Positions 48,806 to 59,882 of a stretch of 64,000 bases of DNA are shown here, one piece after another. Location: positions 62,001-126,000 of the forward strand of contig LGRX02025926.1 in the NCBI GenBank assembly GCA_001247695.2, read 5' to 3'. How positions within the stretch are numbered: the first letter of the stretch is position 1; every line of letters starts with the position of its first letter. The notes under the pieces were generated by a model. That model was not told the DNA's origin. It ran no database searches and saw only the letters and a list, made by a program, of their open reading frames with translations. Source of the DNA: Cymbomonas tetramitiformis (taxonomy: Eukaryota; Chlorophyta; Pyramimonadophyceae; Pyramimonadales; Pyramimonadaceae). Made by a program: the position numbers and the translations under genes.

Positions 48806-48911
48806 CGGCGGTTAGCGATCCTCTTAGCAGTGGAGACTATTCAAGATCAGAGCAGGCTGCAAAGGAGCAAGGAGGGGGTGCGGGCCGCCGAGGACGGGGA
48901 GGGCAGCGCAT
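48806..48911 (+). repeat. Direct repeat, copy 2
   Basis: Counterpart of 46983-47094, in the same orientation. The sequences diverge on the 3' side immediately after AGCGCATGG. Confidence 0.7.
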
Positions 48912-49689
48912 GGAAAGGGGCATGTCAGAGAGTGGGTGGACTGCGGTGGCGGGATTGGCACCGCGAGCACGCCGGCCAAGCGTCCGCCGCCCCGATCAAA
49001 ACCATTGGCCCAACGGATGTCATGCCTTGCCCTCCGCGTGCCCTCTTCAACTCCTGGCACGCCAGGCGGCGCTGATTTCCCTGCGCCCACTCGTACGACG
49101 CCACCTGGCCTCTAATGTTGGCCCTAGCAAGGCTCCTCCTTGGCCCCTTGGCCGCTCCCGCCTCCAGGTCCACTCCGCTCAGCGCCGCGGCCCATCCCTG
49201 CAGGGGGGCACACGGACAACCAATACCATGCCTTCAATCCGGAGCACCAAGATGCCAAGAGAAGGATAAACGCACGCCATCGCGTCACCGATTGCGTCCC
49301 CATGATGTCATAAAAGGCTTATATGTCACAGGCATCTCCTCCTTTTCAGACCAACCAATATTGACATAGTATTCCTCTGAAATCTCCCCCATCTTACTTC
49401 CCTACCTACGGACATCTACCCGCTCCAATCCTTTGTTCTCCACCCTGTGGCAATCCCCCCTTTGGTCTGGCTGTGGTGTGTAAGCATCTTACCCTCCGGC
49501 CGCATGCTTAGGCTACAATCGACAAACATCGACCTACCCAACCTATCACTAGCCTGACTAGCTTCCCAGCCCCTCACGCAACAACGTGCACCTCACTTGC
49601 CCCTCAGCCACCCCCAGCAACTTCTCCGCCCCCACGACTTCTCCGCCGGCCTCATATCGAACTGAGAGGGCTAACGTGCAGGGGTCACC
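48912..49689. other. No gene recognised; pyrimidine-rich 49.3-49.7 kb
   Basis: Only short ORFs. From 49330 to 49680 the plus strand is rich in C and T, with many CCTC and CCAC words. I can assign no structure. Confidence 0.35.
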
Positions 49690-49728
49690 TGCACCGCTCG
49701 GGCTGCAGCTTGGTATCTGGCGGCCGCA

Positions 49729-50162
49729 CTACCTCGCTCCTCTTGCCTCCCCCACGCCGAACGTACCGCTCGGCTGTGCCGGCGCCGGCGCGGCCTCGCC
49801 TGTGGGCAACACAGGGTCCTCTTGGAAGGGGGCGAGGCGCGCCGATAGTGACGTGGCGCAACGCTCCGCAGCGGCGATGTCCTCTAGTGCAGCCATGGGC
49901 CGCTCCCCCAGGATCCAGAGCAGGGCCTGCAACAGGTCCTCCGCGGCGGCAGGGCACACCTCCGACCCACCTGCCAGGCACCAGTACAAGTCGCGGGTGT
50001 AGCCCATGCCTGCCAGCGCTGCTACCTCCCCAGCTGCCCTCAGGCACCTCCGCAGGCCCCAAAGAGCAGCCTTCCGCCTTTGACTCAAGTCTCCGGCCAG
50101 CCCAGCCTGCGCTCCGGCCGAGCAGATCACCTCCCGCCTCACACTCAGGGTTCCACTATGCA
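49729..50162 (-). CDS. Probable coding exon, helical protein (weak resemblance to TEDC1-type centriolar proteins)
   Basis: The minus-strand frame reads LSQRRKAALWGLRRCLRAAG, then LAGMGYTRDLYWCLAGGSEV and AEDLLQALLWILGE. This is a helical pattern with a G-Y-x-R-x-x-Y motif followed by an S-x-x-LL-AL-WLL helix. That spacing recalls algal tubulin epsilon/delta complex protein 1 homologues, but the match is from memory and weak. The open frame extends upstream into a GC-rich minisatellite (50185-50337), which is probably not coding. Downstream it ends at a stop at 49729 after a Pro/Ala-rich stretch. Neighbouring exons were not found. Confidence 0.35.
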
Positions 50163-50184
50163 ACACATGCAACACAAAAGTGAC

Positions 50185-50337
50185 CGGCCCGCGCGCCCAT
50201 CGCCCTGGTGACCGGCCCGCGCGCCCGTCGCCCCCGGTGACCGGTGACCGGCCCGCGCGCCCATCGCCCCAGTGACCGGCCCGCGCGCCCATCGCCCCGG
50301 TGACCGGCCCGCGCGCCCGTCGCCCCGGTGACCGTGA
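50185..50337 (+). repeat. About 28-bp GC-rich minisatellite, 5-6 copies
   Basis: The unit is GTGACCGGCCCGCGCGCCC followed by RTCGCCCC. One copy contains a short GTGACCG duplication. It gives Gly/Arg-rich minus-strand ORFs. Confidence 0.85.
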
Positions 50338-50389
50338 GCAGCCCCGGTGCGGCAGTGAGCAGCCCTGGGAACTGATCTGCCCCGCAACT

Positions 50390-52370
50390 GCCGCCCCTGA
50401 TCAGATGTGACCGATGCTGCCGCCTGAGTTGTTTGCGGGGCCGAGGAGCATCACGGCTTGCCCGGGGACGTTGCGTGGCGCATCGGAGGTTGCTGGTGGC
50501 ATGCCGGGATGGATTTACGGATAGGGAGAGTGACAGCAGGGCGCAATCGCGAGTAAGAATGCGGCATGAAGGCTTACCTGATTGGCGCGGTCAAGGTCGG
50601 CTGATAGATTCTGCAGCGTAGTGGGAGTAAAGCGGGAGCTCGCCGGAGGCAGCAGGGCCGGGATGTCCACACCCCACAGCGTCACCGCCTGTGTGGCCAG
50701 CTGTCACCCAGCAGCGCCGGGATGTCCACACCCCACAGAGTCACTGCCTGTGTGGCCAGCTGTCACCCAGCAGACACTTCTGCTCATCACACAGCTGACA
50801 AACATCGTAAATGTCAGAGATGCGAAGATATCACTGACTACCAGCACGCTGCATCCAGCTCCTGTTCTGCCCCCATTTGTTCAAAGCCACACGGATCTGC
50901 TGCAATGTATCCAACGCACCACTGATCCGCAACGCTGTGTCCACCCGCTGCTGATTTGCGACCTTGTGTCCACCCGCTGCTGATTTGCCACCTTGCGCCC
51001 ATTTCCCCGGGCTCTGCTCGCACTGATCAGCCCACCCTAAACATGTCAAGTTAATGAGCAGGGCAACAGCGTTCAACAGGAGAGCAGGGAGGCCAGCCTG
51101 TACCACGAATGCGTGAGGAATATTCGATGGTATCACTGGTGGAATCTGACCCCCATTCCAACCCCTCCGTAAGACCATACCGTCGGTGCAAGAGAGAATA
51201 CGGCCACAACGCACCGTCGCTGCACAGCGCAATCAACGGTGTGCGCGGTGGTGCGAGAGGGGTGCTTATCTCACAGTGCGTTTCCGTGTCTCCTCGCCGA
51301 CGTGAGAATGGGTGAGAATGCATGATGCCTCGAGACTGTGGAATGTTTGTGCACACGCCTGCTCCCATTCTCATCTGTTGTGAAGGAATCAGGTTGGGAT
51401 GAGAGCGTGCCATCGAGCATGATGCTCTCAAGCATGACGCGCAGAAGCCGAGAGCAACACTACACATCTTCCCATCGGCAAACAACGACTCGAAGTGGGC
51501 AGCCAGCAACGCGACGGCAGCGGCTCTGCATTCGCATGCACGGGGGGCTGCTGGGACTCAGGGGTGAGGTGCTGAGCAGTGTAGACCAGAGGGTGAGGCG
51601 CTGAGCAGTGTAGACCAGAGGGTGAGGCGCTGAGCAGTGTAGACCAGAGGGTGAGGCCGTTGGTGGTGACACACCTGGTCCGGCTCCTCGCGCATGTAAT
51701 GGAGATGCTGATGTAGAGACGACCCGAGCCTTGTATCAGGATCCACCAGAACCACTCGCATCTCTGTAAAACCGCCACGTCATTCCCCGCCAGGTCATCA
51801 GGATGCACATGGGTGCATTCTCTTGGCAGGCACCCGTTCTGCGGCACGCTGCATTTGTGGGCCGCACGTTACTGACCGTAGCTGATACTGTTTGTATGGA
51901 GAGTGTGCACCAGTGGGCAGATGGAATACAACACTGTGGCCGAGCTGTTGCCGGGCTTGGAGTTCATACCAAGTTTCTTGCAGAAGGGAAAATTCTTTTG
52001 CACTGTTTTGTTGTCGATGAACTCGTTGATTGTTTGGAGAGCACTGCTAGCCGCCGGGCCCACGACTCCCCTCAGCTCCCGTGTCGCGCGCCACTTCGTC
52101 TGCACTGATCTTTGGTTTGCACAAAGCCTCGACGCAGGATCCACGCGCAGGAGCGCTGTCCTCGGAAAGAGAGTCAGAATGTACAGATCTTTTGACCAGC
52201 TAATTAAAAGTACACTGCTCAGATGTCCATCTTCACGAATTTGATTTTACCTCTCGAGAGCACACCTAAACCCTGCATGAATGCTCCCCGGGGTAGAGGC
52301 TGCCCTGTGTTGGCATCGAAGAACTATCCATTCCGAGGATACTCCATTTAGGTTTTGGGTGATGTGGGCA
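50390..52370. other. Intergenic DNA with several short tandem repeats
   Basis: Seen directly: a ~55-bp duplication at 50660-50772 (GATGTCCACACCCCACAG), a 27-bp duplication at 50937-50992 (GTGTCCACCCGCTGCTGATT), and a 29-bp repeat, about 3 copies, at 51567-51656 (GAGCAGTGTAGACCAGAGGG). The plus frame 51803-52108 (VHTKFLAEGKILLHCFVVDE) is open, but a second plus frame is equally open over the same stretch, so I do not call a gene. Confidence 0.4.
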
Positions 52371-52632
52371 CGCAGAAGACCGGAGGAATATTCCACCTCG
52401 GACGCAGAAGACCGGAGGAATATTCCACCTCGGACGCAGAAGACCGGAGGAATATTCCACCTCGGACGCAGAAGACCAGAGGAATATTCCACCTCATACG
52501 CAGAAATCCAGAGAAATATTCCACCTCGGACGCAGAAGACCGGAGGAATATTCCACCTCGGACGCAGAAGACCAGAGGAATATTCCACCTCGGACGCAGA
52601 AGACCGGAGGAATATTCCACCTCGGACGCTGT
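52371..52632 (+). repeat. 32-bp minisatellite, about 8 copies
   Basis: The unit is CGCAGAAGACCGGAGGAATA followed by TTCCACCTCGGA. One variant unit near 52500 reads ATACGCAGAAATCCAGAG. With a 32-bp period, three units make one 32-codon cycle, so all three plus frames read similar peptides (RRNIPPRTQKTGGIFHL). Confidence 0.92.
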
Positions 52633-55230
52633 CAAATTTCTCTGCCTGTTCTTGCTCCGGGAAACACTACAACACTGCCCATCTGTTCCATGGTCCAGGA
52701 TGCAAGGGAGGAGAAAGCTCCAATAGTACCACATGTCACACTACAACTAAGGGACCAGGGCAGGATCACCCGCATTTCGCGTGTGTGGCGCACTCAGTCG
52801 TAGCCTTGAAACTCCAAGGATCACTTTCATCAACTTTGGGCTACAAGTTACGACTCAGCTTGCTGCCAACGTGGAGATGCAAGCAACAAACATAAGTGGG
52901 AACGCGCCATCGTGAGCATTTCAGCACAGGGTGCACCTGTCAAGAGACGGCTCGCTTAAGCGTCTCCCCCGAGACGGGCGAACACCAGAGCCGCTATCAT
53001 CAAAAGCATATGCTGTGAGATATACAGAGCCGAACCCCCGCATCCGATCACATGGGACCGTGGCGTCATGTCCCAACAAACGCATTTCGTGCCGGGTCAG
53101 AGACCTTGGATTCCAAAATTTCAGAGGAAACTGACAGAGGCTAAGGACCACAGAGCGCTCCAAATTTTGACTCCCAGCCTCCCGTCACACAAAACCAACG
53201 CTGCCTGGCAATCACGTCAAGGTTGTGATGCAAGCTGCACAACCAAGTGTGGGATGCGTAGCGCAGCGAATCATAGGATGCGCGGCAAAGAGGGGTCACA
53301 GCCCTGAACGAAACCCACTTGTAGCGGGCACTTCCCGAGCGCAAGAGCGAGCGACGCTTGCCTGGGGTCAAATCTTGAGCTTATGCGCACAGGCACACAT
53401 TGGGCGGCTGTTTGTTGGAAATGGCGCACGAAATGATATTACAACTTGGCGTTTAGAGTTACGATAGCTCAACGGACTCTTCTAATACGAAAGGCTTCGG
53501 GGGCGATACGGTCGTCGTGTGGCAAGGCTGCACATCTCGAGATGCGTTCATCGTATTCCGCGAGACTTGCGAAGGGCTGACCTATCATATCGACATCCGA
53601 TACTTTCTCCACGGCGAAGCCCCGAGGGAGTGAGCCTCGCAAGTACACTCCGATGAGCCGCCTCCCGAGGGCGCTCCGATAGACCTGCGCATGGGCAAGC
53701 TTGACCCCACGATATCATGGGCAACAGTGGTTCGGTATTGGATATACGACTTTTAGGTTCTCCTGTAGCGCAACGCAAGCCCGGCGCGAGCGGCAGTGGT
53801 GCGCTCTCGAAGTGACAATTGCGAAAGGCAACGAATGAGCTGATCGGCGGTTGAAAATATGCGACATACCCGTAACATCGCGAGAACGACACTCTCCCAC
53901 GGCGCAGTCACCTGACGCTCCACCGGAATCCAAAAGATATTAGTCGCCACTTGCAGACGGCGGCAGTGACTGTTTTCGGAGCATTGAGGGGCTGGGCCTC
54001 GCCATTGAAAACACTTCATTCGCACTGCGCGCAAAGATCGAGTTCAGCTATTCAAGGGTGGAGCGGTTTACGGGACACACGCGCAAGACACGTGGCAGGG
54101 TGGAGAGAAGTAACGACAACCTTCTCAAGACTGCTTTCGTTGGCCAAGCTTCTATCTTCTCGAAGTGGCGTGACCTTTCCCAGAGGCAGAACCTGCGTTG
54201 CGCCGAATACGTATGATATTTGGCGCAGCACGCGTCGGTCCAACCTATATTTCCATTACATGTCGACGACAAGAGCGGAATTAAACCGATTTGCCAACTC
54301 AAACAGATCGAAGTGCTTTCCATGATGAGGACAGCTGCACTCACCACACCACTCTCCACAGCTTCGCTCAAGGAAAAACCGCGAGCGTCGCTTGATGTAC
54401 TTGATCTCAATTTGAGCTGTTCCGAGTCAGCGTGTGTACTACGATACGGCGCTTGCCCTATTCCCCATGCTCTGCGGGCACGGAAACCCTGGCTCGGGAC
54501 CCTGCAGGCTCTCTCCCTGTGTGCAGCCGAGGGTCTAGGCGACAACTCTAGTTTCCTATGTGCCGTTACCGTTCTATACCAATATCTCTGCTTACACCTG
54601 GACGGTTGACCGTCCGTTTTAACTCTCAGCATTTAAGACGGGCGAGCCTTGCGAGGAGCGGTGTTTCGTCTAAGAGAAAGTGCAGTCGAAAGCCTGTCTG
54701 CTGTGCACGCAGAGGACATCCTTTAGCTGCATAGTAGGTTCTCTCCAGTATTCCAAAACACGCACCGCAAACAAGGAATACGTATCATTTCTTCGACAGA
54801 ACTCTGAACTGTCTCTCTTTCGAGCTTCCTGTCTCTACAGGCGAGCGGAGGGCACATGCTGCATTCGATTGGCCTCGCTCACATTTCTCTTTCGTTTGGA
54901 TGAAGCTTCAAGCTATCGTATGGGGAAAGTATCTTAGTACTCTATGGGGAATTGGGGGTTAGGCGCCGATCCGTGCGATCCATCGCATGCTGTCTCATCC
55001 GATCGAAGCATCTGCGACAGCTGCAGCTCTGATCCTGTGAACAACAGCCGAGCGCGAGCAGACAGCGTCGGCAGATCGGCAGAGCCCAGCAAGCGAGCGG
55101 AGGACAGGAGCAATAAACGCGTGTCCTCGCGCCGCGGCGGGGGGGAGGACAGCAGGACACACGCGACGGACCCGGTACCGCGGCGGGGGAGAGGACGCAC
55201 CGGGCGGGGGGAGATGTCAGGGTTATGACC
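52633..55230. other. About 2.6 kb without a recognised gene
   Basis: A plus frame at 54220-54609 (130 codons, LSTASLKEKPRASLDVLDLN) and a minus frame at 54048-54632 (194 codons) overlap each other, so at most one is real. No motif was seen in either, and no tRNA or rRNA signature. Base composition is even, and short-repeat content is low compared with the flanks. Confidence 0.35.
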
Positions 55231-55232
55231 GA

Positions 55233-55320
55233 TGACATATGTGTCATACATGTCATACCTGTCATACCTGTCATACCATGTCATGTCATGTCATGTCGAT
55301 GTCGTGTCATGTCATATGTT
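55233..55320 (+). repeat. TGTCA-based microsatellite
   Basis: Degenerate iterations of TGTCATAC and TGTCATG run up to the 5' flank of the Gag-only LTR element. Confidence 0.8.
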
Positions 55321-55367
55321 ATAATGACATACAGTCGTCAGTACGGTCGACTGTGACATGTACAGTC

Positions 55368-55621
55368 TGCTGAAATCTGTATAGGCAGCCCTGACTGGGA
55401 GTCCCGGTCAGGCCCCTATGACAGATCCCTAGGACCAACACTGGACTGCTGACTGATCTGTAGGTTCGTACTGTGACACACGCTGTGTCACAGGTAGGCT
55501 AGACTCCGAGACCGTCCGAGACCGTTCCGGGTATATCTAGCTTAGGGTTTATTTATCTTATACAGTTTATCCACACGAGTACGGGACTTTCTGATATCTA
55601 GTGTACTTGGATATTCCGGTA
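55368..55621 (+). repeat. 5' LTR of the Gag-only element
   Basis: 254 bp, TG...TA ends, preceded by target duplication CAGTC. It contains short internal inverted words, including GACTGGGAGTCCCGGTC and TGTGACACACGCTGTGTCACA, likely hairpins in the RNA. Confidence 0.88.
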
Positions 55622-55758
55622 GGTCGTGGCCCCATCCACGTTTTCATTCCACTTGCTATCTTGGCCATGATTGGCTAAGCAGCCGCTTGAAGAGGTGGTG
55701 CGCACTTGCGCGTTTGGGTGCGACTAGGATTTGGACATGATTTTACGGTAGACGTCTT

Positions 55759-58380
55759 TTGCGGCTGCGAGTCATGGGCACCGCGCGTTGCTATTGCTCG
55801 GTTGTGGCAATGTTCATTTGCGTTGTTCTGCCTGCACTGATCCCGCTGGTTTACGTATTTTGGGCTGGTGCTCCGGACGCCTTCGACCACATCGACATTT
55901 GCAAGTGCCCTTCGCTCTTTTCGCCGCTCCGCACGTTCTGCCGTTACGTCATCCCTCCATTTCCGCCACAACACCCAAACGTGCTACCGCGCATCATCTT
56001 TTCTCTGGCTTTCAGAAGAATGGCGACATCTACACGAGCTCGTAAACGCCTATTGAAGGACTCCGACTTGGACGCCTCTATACGGCTTATAGATGCGGTT
56101 CGGGACACCCCAACCGCTAGCACCCCGCCTGTGGTGCCCCCTAATCCTTCCAGCAACTCCGACGCCGCTGTCGCGTTGCGGAAGCATCTCGTTGACCAAC
56201 ACGCCGCGGTCGACGTGGTCTACAAGGGGAGATTACATCGGGCTTGGGCCAAGGGTATCCGCGAGGATATCCTTGGTTCCAAGAAACATCATTATCGTGG
56301 TACCGACGACACCGACCGCCTCTCCGAGTTGGTGGTGCAGCTTCGGACCGAGTTTGAGTCCGCTGGGCTGGACTTGGCCCCCTTTGACCTCGACGACCCC
56401 ACCTCTTTGGTTATCGAGAAGGTTAATGGACTGCTCTATGACGTCTTGGCCCTCGTCGTGGAGCGCAACTTTGTGGCCGACACCTGGCTTCGGGGTACGG
56501 ACTCTTCGGCTGACCGAGATGGACGTCGTGCCCTCATCGACATCATCAAGGGGAGCGTGCCGACGGTCCTTCGCGAGAGCCACCAGCAGGAGCATGCGGC
56601 GCTTCGTTATCCCGCAGGCGTTGACCCGCAGCCGATCTTGGCTCGTGAGCAACGTCTGGTGCGGGATAACCGCGCTCCTGACTGGCAGCCCACCGACGAG
56701 ACCCGTAAGTTGTCCCTCTACAACCGCCTCGACCCCGTGTTCTACGCGGCGGTGAAGGTGCGGTACCCGCTTGCGGGTGACCTTAGCGGGGTCACTCTCC
56801 GCTCGCTCCAGGCGCTCGTCGTGGCCATCTTTCAGGCCTGGGCGCAGTCGGATGATGGGGCGGCAGTGCGTGAGAAGCAGACACTGGGGGCGGGCGGTAA
56901 GCCCTCCGCCCTTATCACGTCTTCTGAGTACGCGGTCCTTCTCGACGAAATCGCCGCCTTGAAGGCGCTTGTGCAGGGCAATCGTGCGGGCGCGGCTCAG
57001 CGACAGCAGCAGCCGCAGCCGCGCGGTAAGCAGCATCCGCGAGGCCATCGAGTGGGTGTGCACCCGGCACCGTCTGTGGGGTTCGACAGGGACAGCATGA
57101 AGGCCAAGCCCCTTTGCCACCGTTGCCGCAAGGCGGGCAAAGGGGACGCCTATCACGCGTACCGCGACTGCCCTCTTGGTGGGCGCCAGCATTCGTCGGC
57201 CACGGCAGCGGCCTTCTGCATTCCTATTGAGGAGGAGGATGCGGAGGGTCTTCACACCCTGGCACTTGTGCAGGTTTTCCAGGAGGCTGCGGATGATGGA
57301 CCGGAGGCCTTCGCCCGTGCGGCTTCGGCTTATGGTCCCCCCGCTGTGCTTTCCGCGGGCGGGATTGGCGGCATCGACGTATCGGCCTATGGATTCAGCG
57401 TACCGCCTCCGCCTTCTGGCGGGACCGACGACGAGGACATCTTGCGGCGGCTTGATGCCCTCACCTCTGAGGTTCAGGCCGCCCAAGAGCAGGTACATTA
57501 CACTCACGCATCCTTTGTTCCTGGGAGTGCGGTTGAGGAGCATGCATCGGCTCTGGTGTGTGGCCCTGCCGCTGCGGCGGGGATCACACCGGAGGGGCAG
57601 GTTCCGGCAGGTGGTGCGGCGGCATCGGCATCCGCCGTGCCGGCCCCTGCTATGCCTGTTTCGCAGGTAGAGGATGTACAGCCCGCGCCAGTTCAATCGG
57701 CGCGGGTGACCACCACGGAGGCGACGCACGGTGAGTTCGGAGGCTTCGTGCAGACGGTGAATCACGCCGCTGTCCACCCGTCTGACCTGACAGGCTACGA
57801 CACCGACGACTACGAGGACTTTGCCGACGGCAGCTTCCGGCTGAAGCCGCGGGGCTCGCCTCCGTCGGCCAATCATGTTTCCGGGCCACCCGTGGGCGAG
57901 CAGAGGACCTACGGTTGTGGGAAGCCGCCCTGGGGCTTCCCTGCCACGGTTGGTCCGTGGGGCATTCCTTTCCTCCTTTCCCTCGTTCTTTGCATCTCGA
58001 TCATGGGAGTGGCAGCCGTGCCCGACGCTCGGTCGGCTACGGAGATGCCTTCGCCTGGTGGTGATCTCGATTGGGAGGCTCCGTCATTTTTCTCTACGAA
58101 TGATTTTCTTGATCCGGTGATGACGGCTCAGGGTCTCCTATTGCCTGACGATGTGCCACAGCTTCAGCCGCCCGAGCCTCCTGACACTTTGAGCTTTTTA
58201 GCATTTCAGGATTTGGCTCAAGCGGATTTGGGTATTGACATGGCATTCTACTACGGCATGGCCTTACATGAGAGCGGTCCTCTTGATGCGGGGCACTATT
58301 ATGGAGCTGGTTACTTTACTTCCTACTATGGGATGGACTTCCGTGAGGCCACCGCTGACTACTTTGGTACTGTCGATTGA
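55759..58380 (+). CDS. Gag-like polyprotein with zinc knuckle (873 aa)
   Basis: Single ORF of the LTR element. The first Met opens with a hydrophobic segment (residues about 8-30, MFICVVLPALIPLVYVFWAG). The in-frame Met at 56020 (MATSTRARKRLLKDS, residue 88) is an alternative start that would remove it. Residues 120-370 form the helical Gag core. At residues about 453-470 lies CHRCRKAGKGDAYHAYRDC, a Cx2Cx9Hx4C zinc-knuckle variant, preceded by a Gln/Arg-rich basic stretch that suits nucleic-acid binding. The rest is acidic and Ala/Pro-rich, then a second hydrophobic segment near residues 733-755 (GIPFLLSLVLCISIMGVAAV), then an acidic tail. No D[ST]G protease motif. It would package the element's RNA in a particle; the hydrophobic segments are unusual for Gag. 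Confidence 0.72.
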   Translation: MRLRVMGTARCYCSVVAMFICVVLPALIPLVYVFWAGAPDAFDHIDICKCPSLFSPLRTFCRYVIPPFPPQHPNVLPRIIFSLAFRRMATSTRARKRLLKDSDLDASIRLIDAVRDTPTASTPPVVPPNPSSNSDAAVALRKHLVDQHAAVDVVYKGRLHRAWAKGIREDILGSKKHHYRGTDDTDRLSELVVQLRTEFESAGLDLAPFDLDDPTSLVIEKVNGLLYDVLALVVERNFVADTWLRGTDSSADRDGRRALIDIIKGSVPTVLRESHQQEHAALRYPAGVDPQPILAREQRLVRDNRAPDWQPTDETRKLSLYNRLDPVFYAAVKVRYPLAGDLSGVTLRSLQALVVAIFQAWAQSDDGAAVREKQTLGAGGKPSALITSSEYAVLLDEIAALKALVQGNRAGAAQRQQQPQPRGKQHPRGHRVGVHPAPSVGFDRDSMKAKPLCHRCRKAGKGDAYHAYRDCPLGGRQHSSATAAAFCIPIEEEDAEGLHTLALVQVFQEAADDGPEAFARAASAYGPPAVLSAGGIGGIDVSAYGFSVPPPPSGGTDDEDILRRLDALTSEVQAAQEQVHYTHASFVPGSAVEEHASALVCGPAAAAGITPEGQVPAGGAAASASAVPAPAMPVSQVEDVQPAPVQSARVTTTEATHGEFGGFVQTVNHAAVHPSDLTGYDTDDYEDFADGSFRLKPRGSPPSANHVSGPPVGEQRTYGCGKPPWGFPATVGPWGIPFLLSLVLCISIMGVAAVPDARSATEMPSPGGDLDWEAPSFFSTNDFLDPVMTAQGLLLPDDVPQLQPPEPPDTLSFLAFQDLAQADLGIDMAFYYGMALHESGPLDAGHYYGAGYFTSYYGMDFREATADYFGTVD

Positions 58381-58708
58381 CTTCTTGCTCACTCTGGAGG
58401 CACACCGACATGGTGGTGTGCAGAACTCCTGTGACCTCAAGGACTTCTTCAATCTGGTTTATGTTTTGCTTTGACTACTTTACAATCTTCAAACTGACTT
58501 GCTAGCACGGTTCCTTTCACTTGTTTAGCGGTGCCTTAATTGCCCGTATGCTTTTGTTCACGTGCTACCTAGAGGTTTCCAATTTGTGTATCAGAATAGC
58601 ACAGTTGGATTGGCAGTTAGACTTGTCACCTAGCTTCTGCCCTAACACTAACATCCTTACATTTTCTGACTCTCCTAGCCAGTCACCACCCACAGTGCTG
58701 GGGTGGTG

Positions 58709-58962
58709 TGCTGAAATCTGTATAGGCAGCCCTGACTGGGAGTCCCGGTCAGGCCCCTATGACAGATCCCTAGGACCAACACTGGACTGCTGACTGATCT
58801 GTAGGTTCGTACTGTGACACACGCTGTGTCACAGGTAGGCTAGACTCCGAGACCGTCCGAGACCGTTCCGGGTATATCTAGCTTAGGGTTTATTTATCTT
58901 ATACAGTTTATCCACACGAGTACGGGACTTTCTGATATCTAGTGTACTTGGATATTCCGGTA
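58709..58962 (+). repeat. 3' LTR of the Gag-only element
   Basis: 254 bp, identical to 55368-55621, followed by target duplication CAGTC at 58963-58967. Confidence 0.88.
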
Positions 58963-58967
58963 CAGTC

Positions 58968-59877
58968 ATACCATCTATCATCCACTCACCATGAGTGACA
59001 TCTGTCATCGAGAGGCTGATCACAACATCTCGATGATGAAGCAAGACAGTTCTTGAAGAACAAACTGTTCTGAAGGGACTCGTCTTCGCTTCAAGCATGA
59101 ATTGAACACCATGCGGGTATCACATGGCTTATTCGATCAGCCGATACTGTTGTTCACCCAATGCCTTCGGGTTCACAACCCAATTGTGGTAACGCCTGAG
59201 AGGCGTGGGGGCATTGGCGTATATGAGGGAGCATTGAGCTCTAGCAGCACTTCTGGAGAAGAGTCTGCACTCATACCCACAATACTCTGCGCGTGCTATT
59301 GTCGTTCAATACGATAGCCGTGCCATACATATCGCTTGCATAGCGAGCCTTATCAGTGGTATTCTACTCGTCCACGCGACGAACGAGGACACATAAGTGT
59401 GCAGTGCAGCAATAGAGATATATTGTATATTGTGTGTGCAACAGGTTCGCGGATCGCGCATATATACAGGCGACAACGATCGCACATATACGACATATAT
59501 CGCATATATAATAACATTCGTTGCAGAATCAACAGCGAACGGAGTGCGCGAGGAAATACCGTCGCGACCGCATTCGCTCGCATAAACACCGTCAGAGGAT
59601 AACACCGACAAGGTGTGATTATCGCATACAGATCGCACACATATACTGTTATCATTCGCAGGGTTGCACGATATGCGACATACTGACGCGCGAATGATCA
59701 AAACGTCGCCAGTTTGTATGATCCGTACGCGCGATGGCATTCGTACCATACTGTATGCCATACATACCGGCGACAGAGATGTTCACCATTCGCAGCGCAT
59801 ACATCACCGACAATGATACGATTCGCTATCCGCACTAATTGTTGAGTGCAGTGCACGCATCAAAATTTCGTTATTGC
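58968..59877. other. Spacer between LTR elements, no gene
   Basis: AT-rich, with CGCATATA- and CATACA-type short words at 59450-59800. No ORF of note beyond short antisense frames. Confidence 0.45.
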
Positions 59878-59882
59878 AAATG

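Larger units (their letters stand above)
55368..58962 (+). mobile_element. Gag-only LTR retrotransposon (TR-GAG type), intact
   Basis: The two 254-bp LTRs are identical base for base as far as I can compare, starting TGCTGAAATC and ending ATTCCGGTA. The 5-bp word CAGTC precedes the left LTR (55363-55367) and follows the right one (58963-58967), a clean target duplication. The interior is 3.09 kb with one long ORF encoding Gag-like protein. There is no protease, reverse transcriptase, RNase H or integrase. Mobilisation would have to use enzymes from an autonomous relative. A G-rich GGGGTGGTG abuts the 3' LTR as a possible polypurine tract. No primer-binding site was identified. Identical LTRs indicate a recent insertion. 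Confidence 0.85.

Noticed and set aside
53460..53510. GATAGCTCAACGG as a tRNA D-arm
   Set aside because: No anticodon arm, T-loop (GGTTCRA) or acceptor pairing at the expected distances.
54048..54632. 194-codon minus-strand ORF
   Set aside because: A plus-strand frame of 130 codons is open over the same DNA, and neither shows motifs, splice partners or homologous copies.
55622..55640. Primer-binding site after the 5' LTR (GGTCGTGGCCCCATCCACG)
   Set aside because: It lacks a TGGT start complementary to a tRNA CCA end, and I could not match it to a specific tRNA.
56233..57876. 547-codon ORF on the minus strand
   Set aside because: It is antisense to the Gag ORF. GC-rich third positions in Gag keep the opposite frame open; the sense frame has the zinc knuckle and the correct place in the element.
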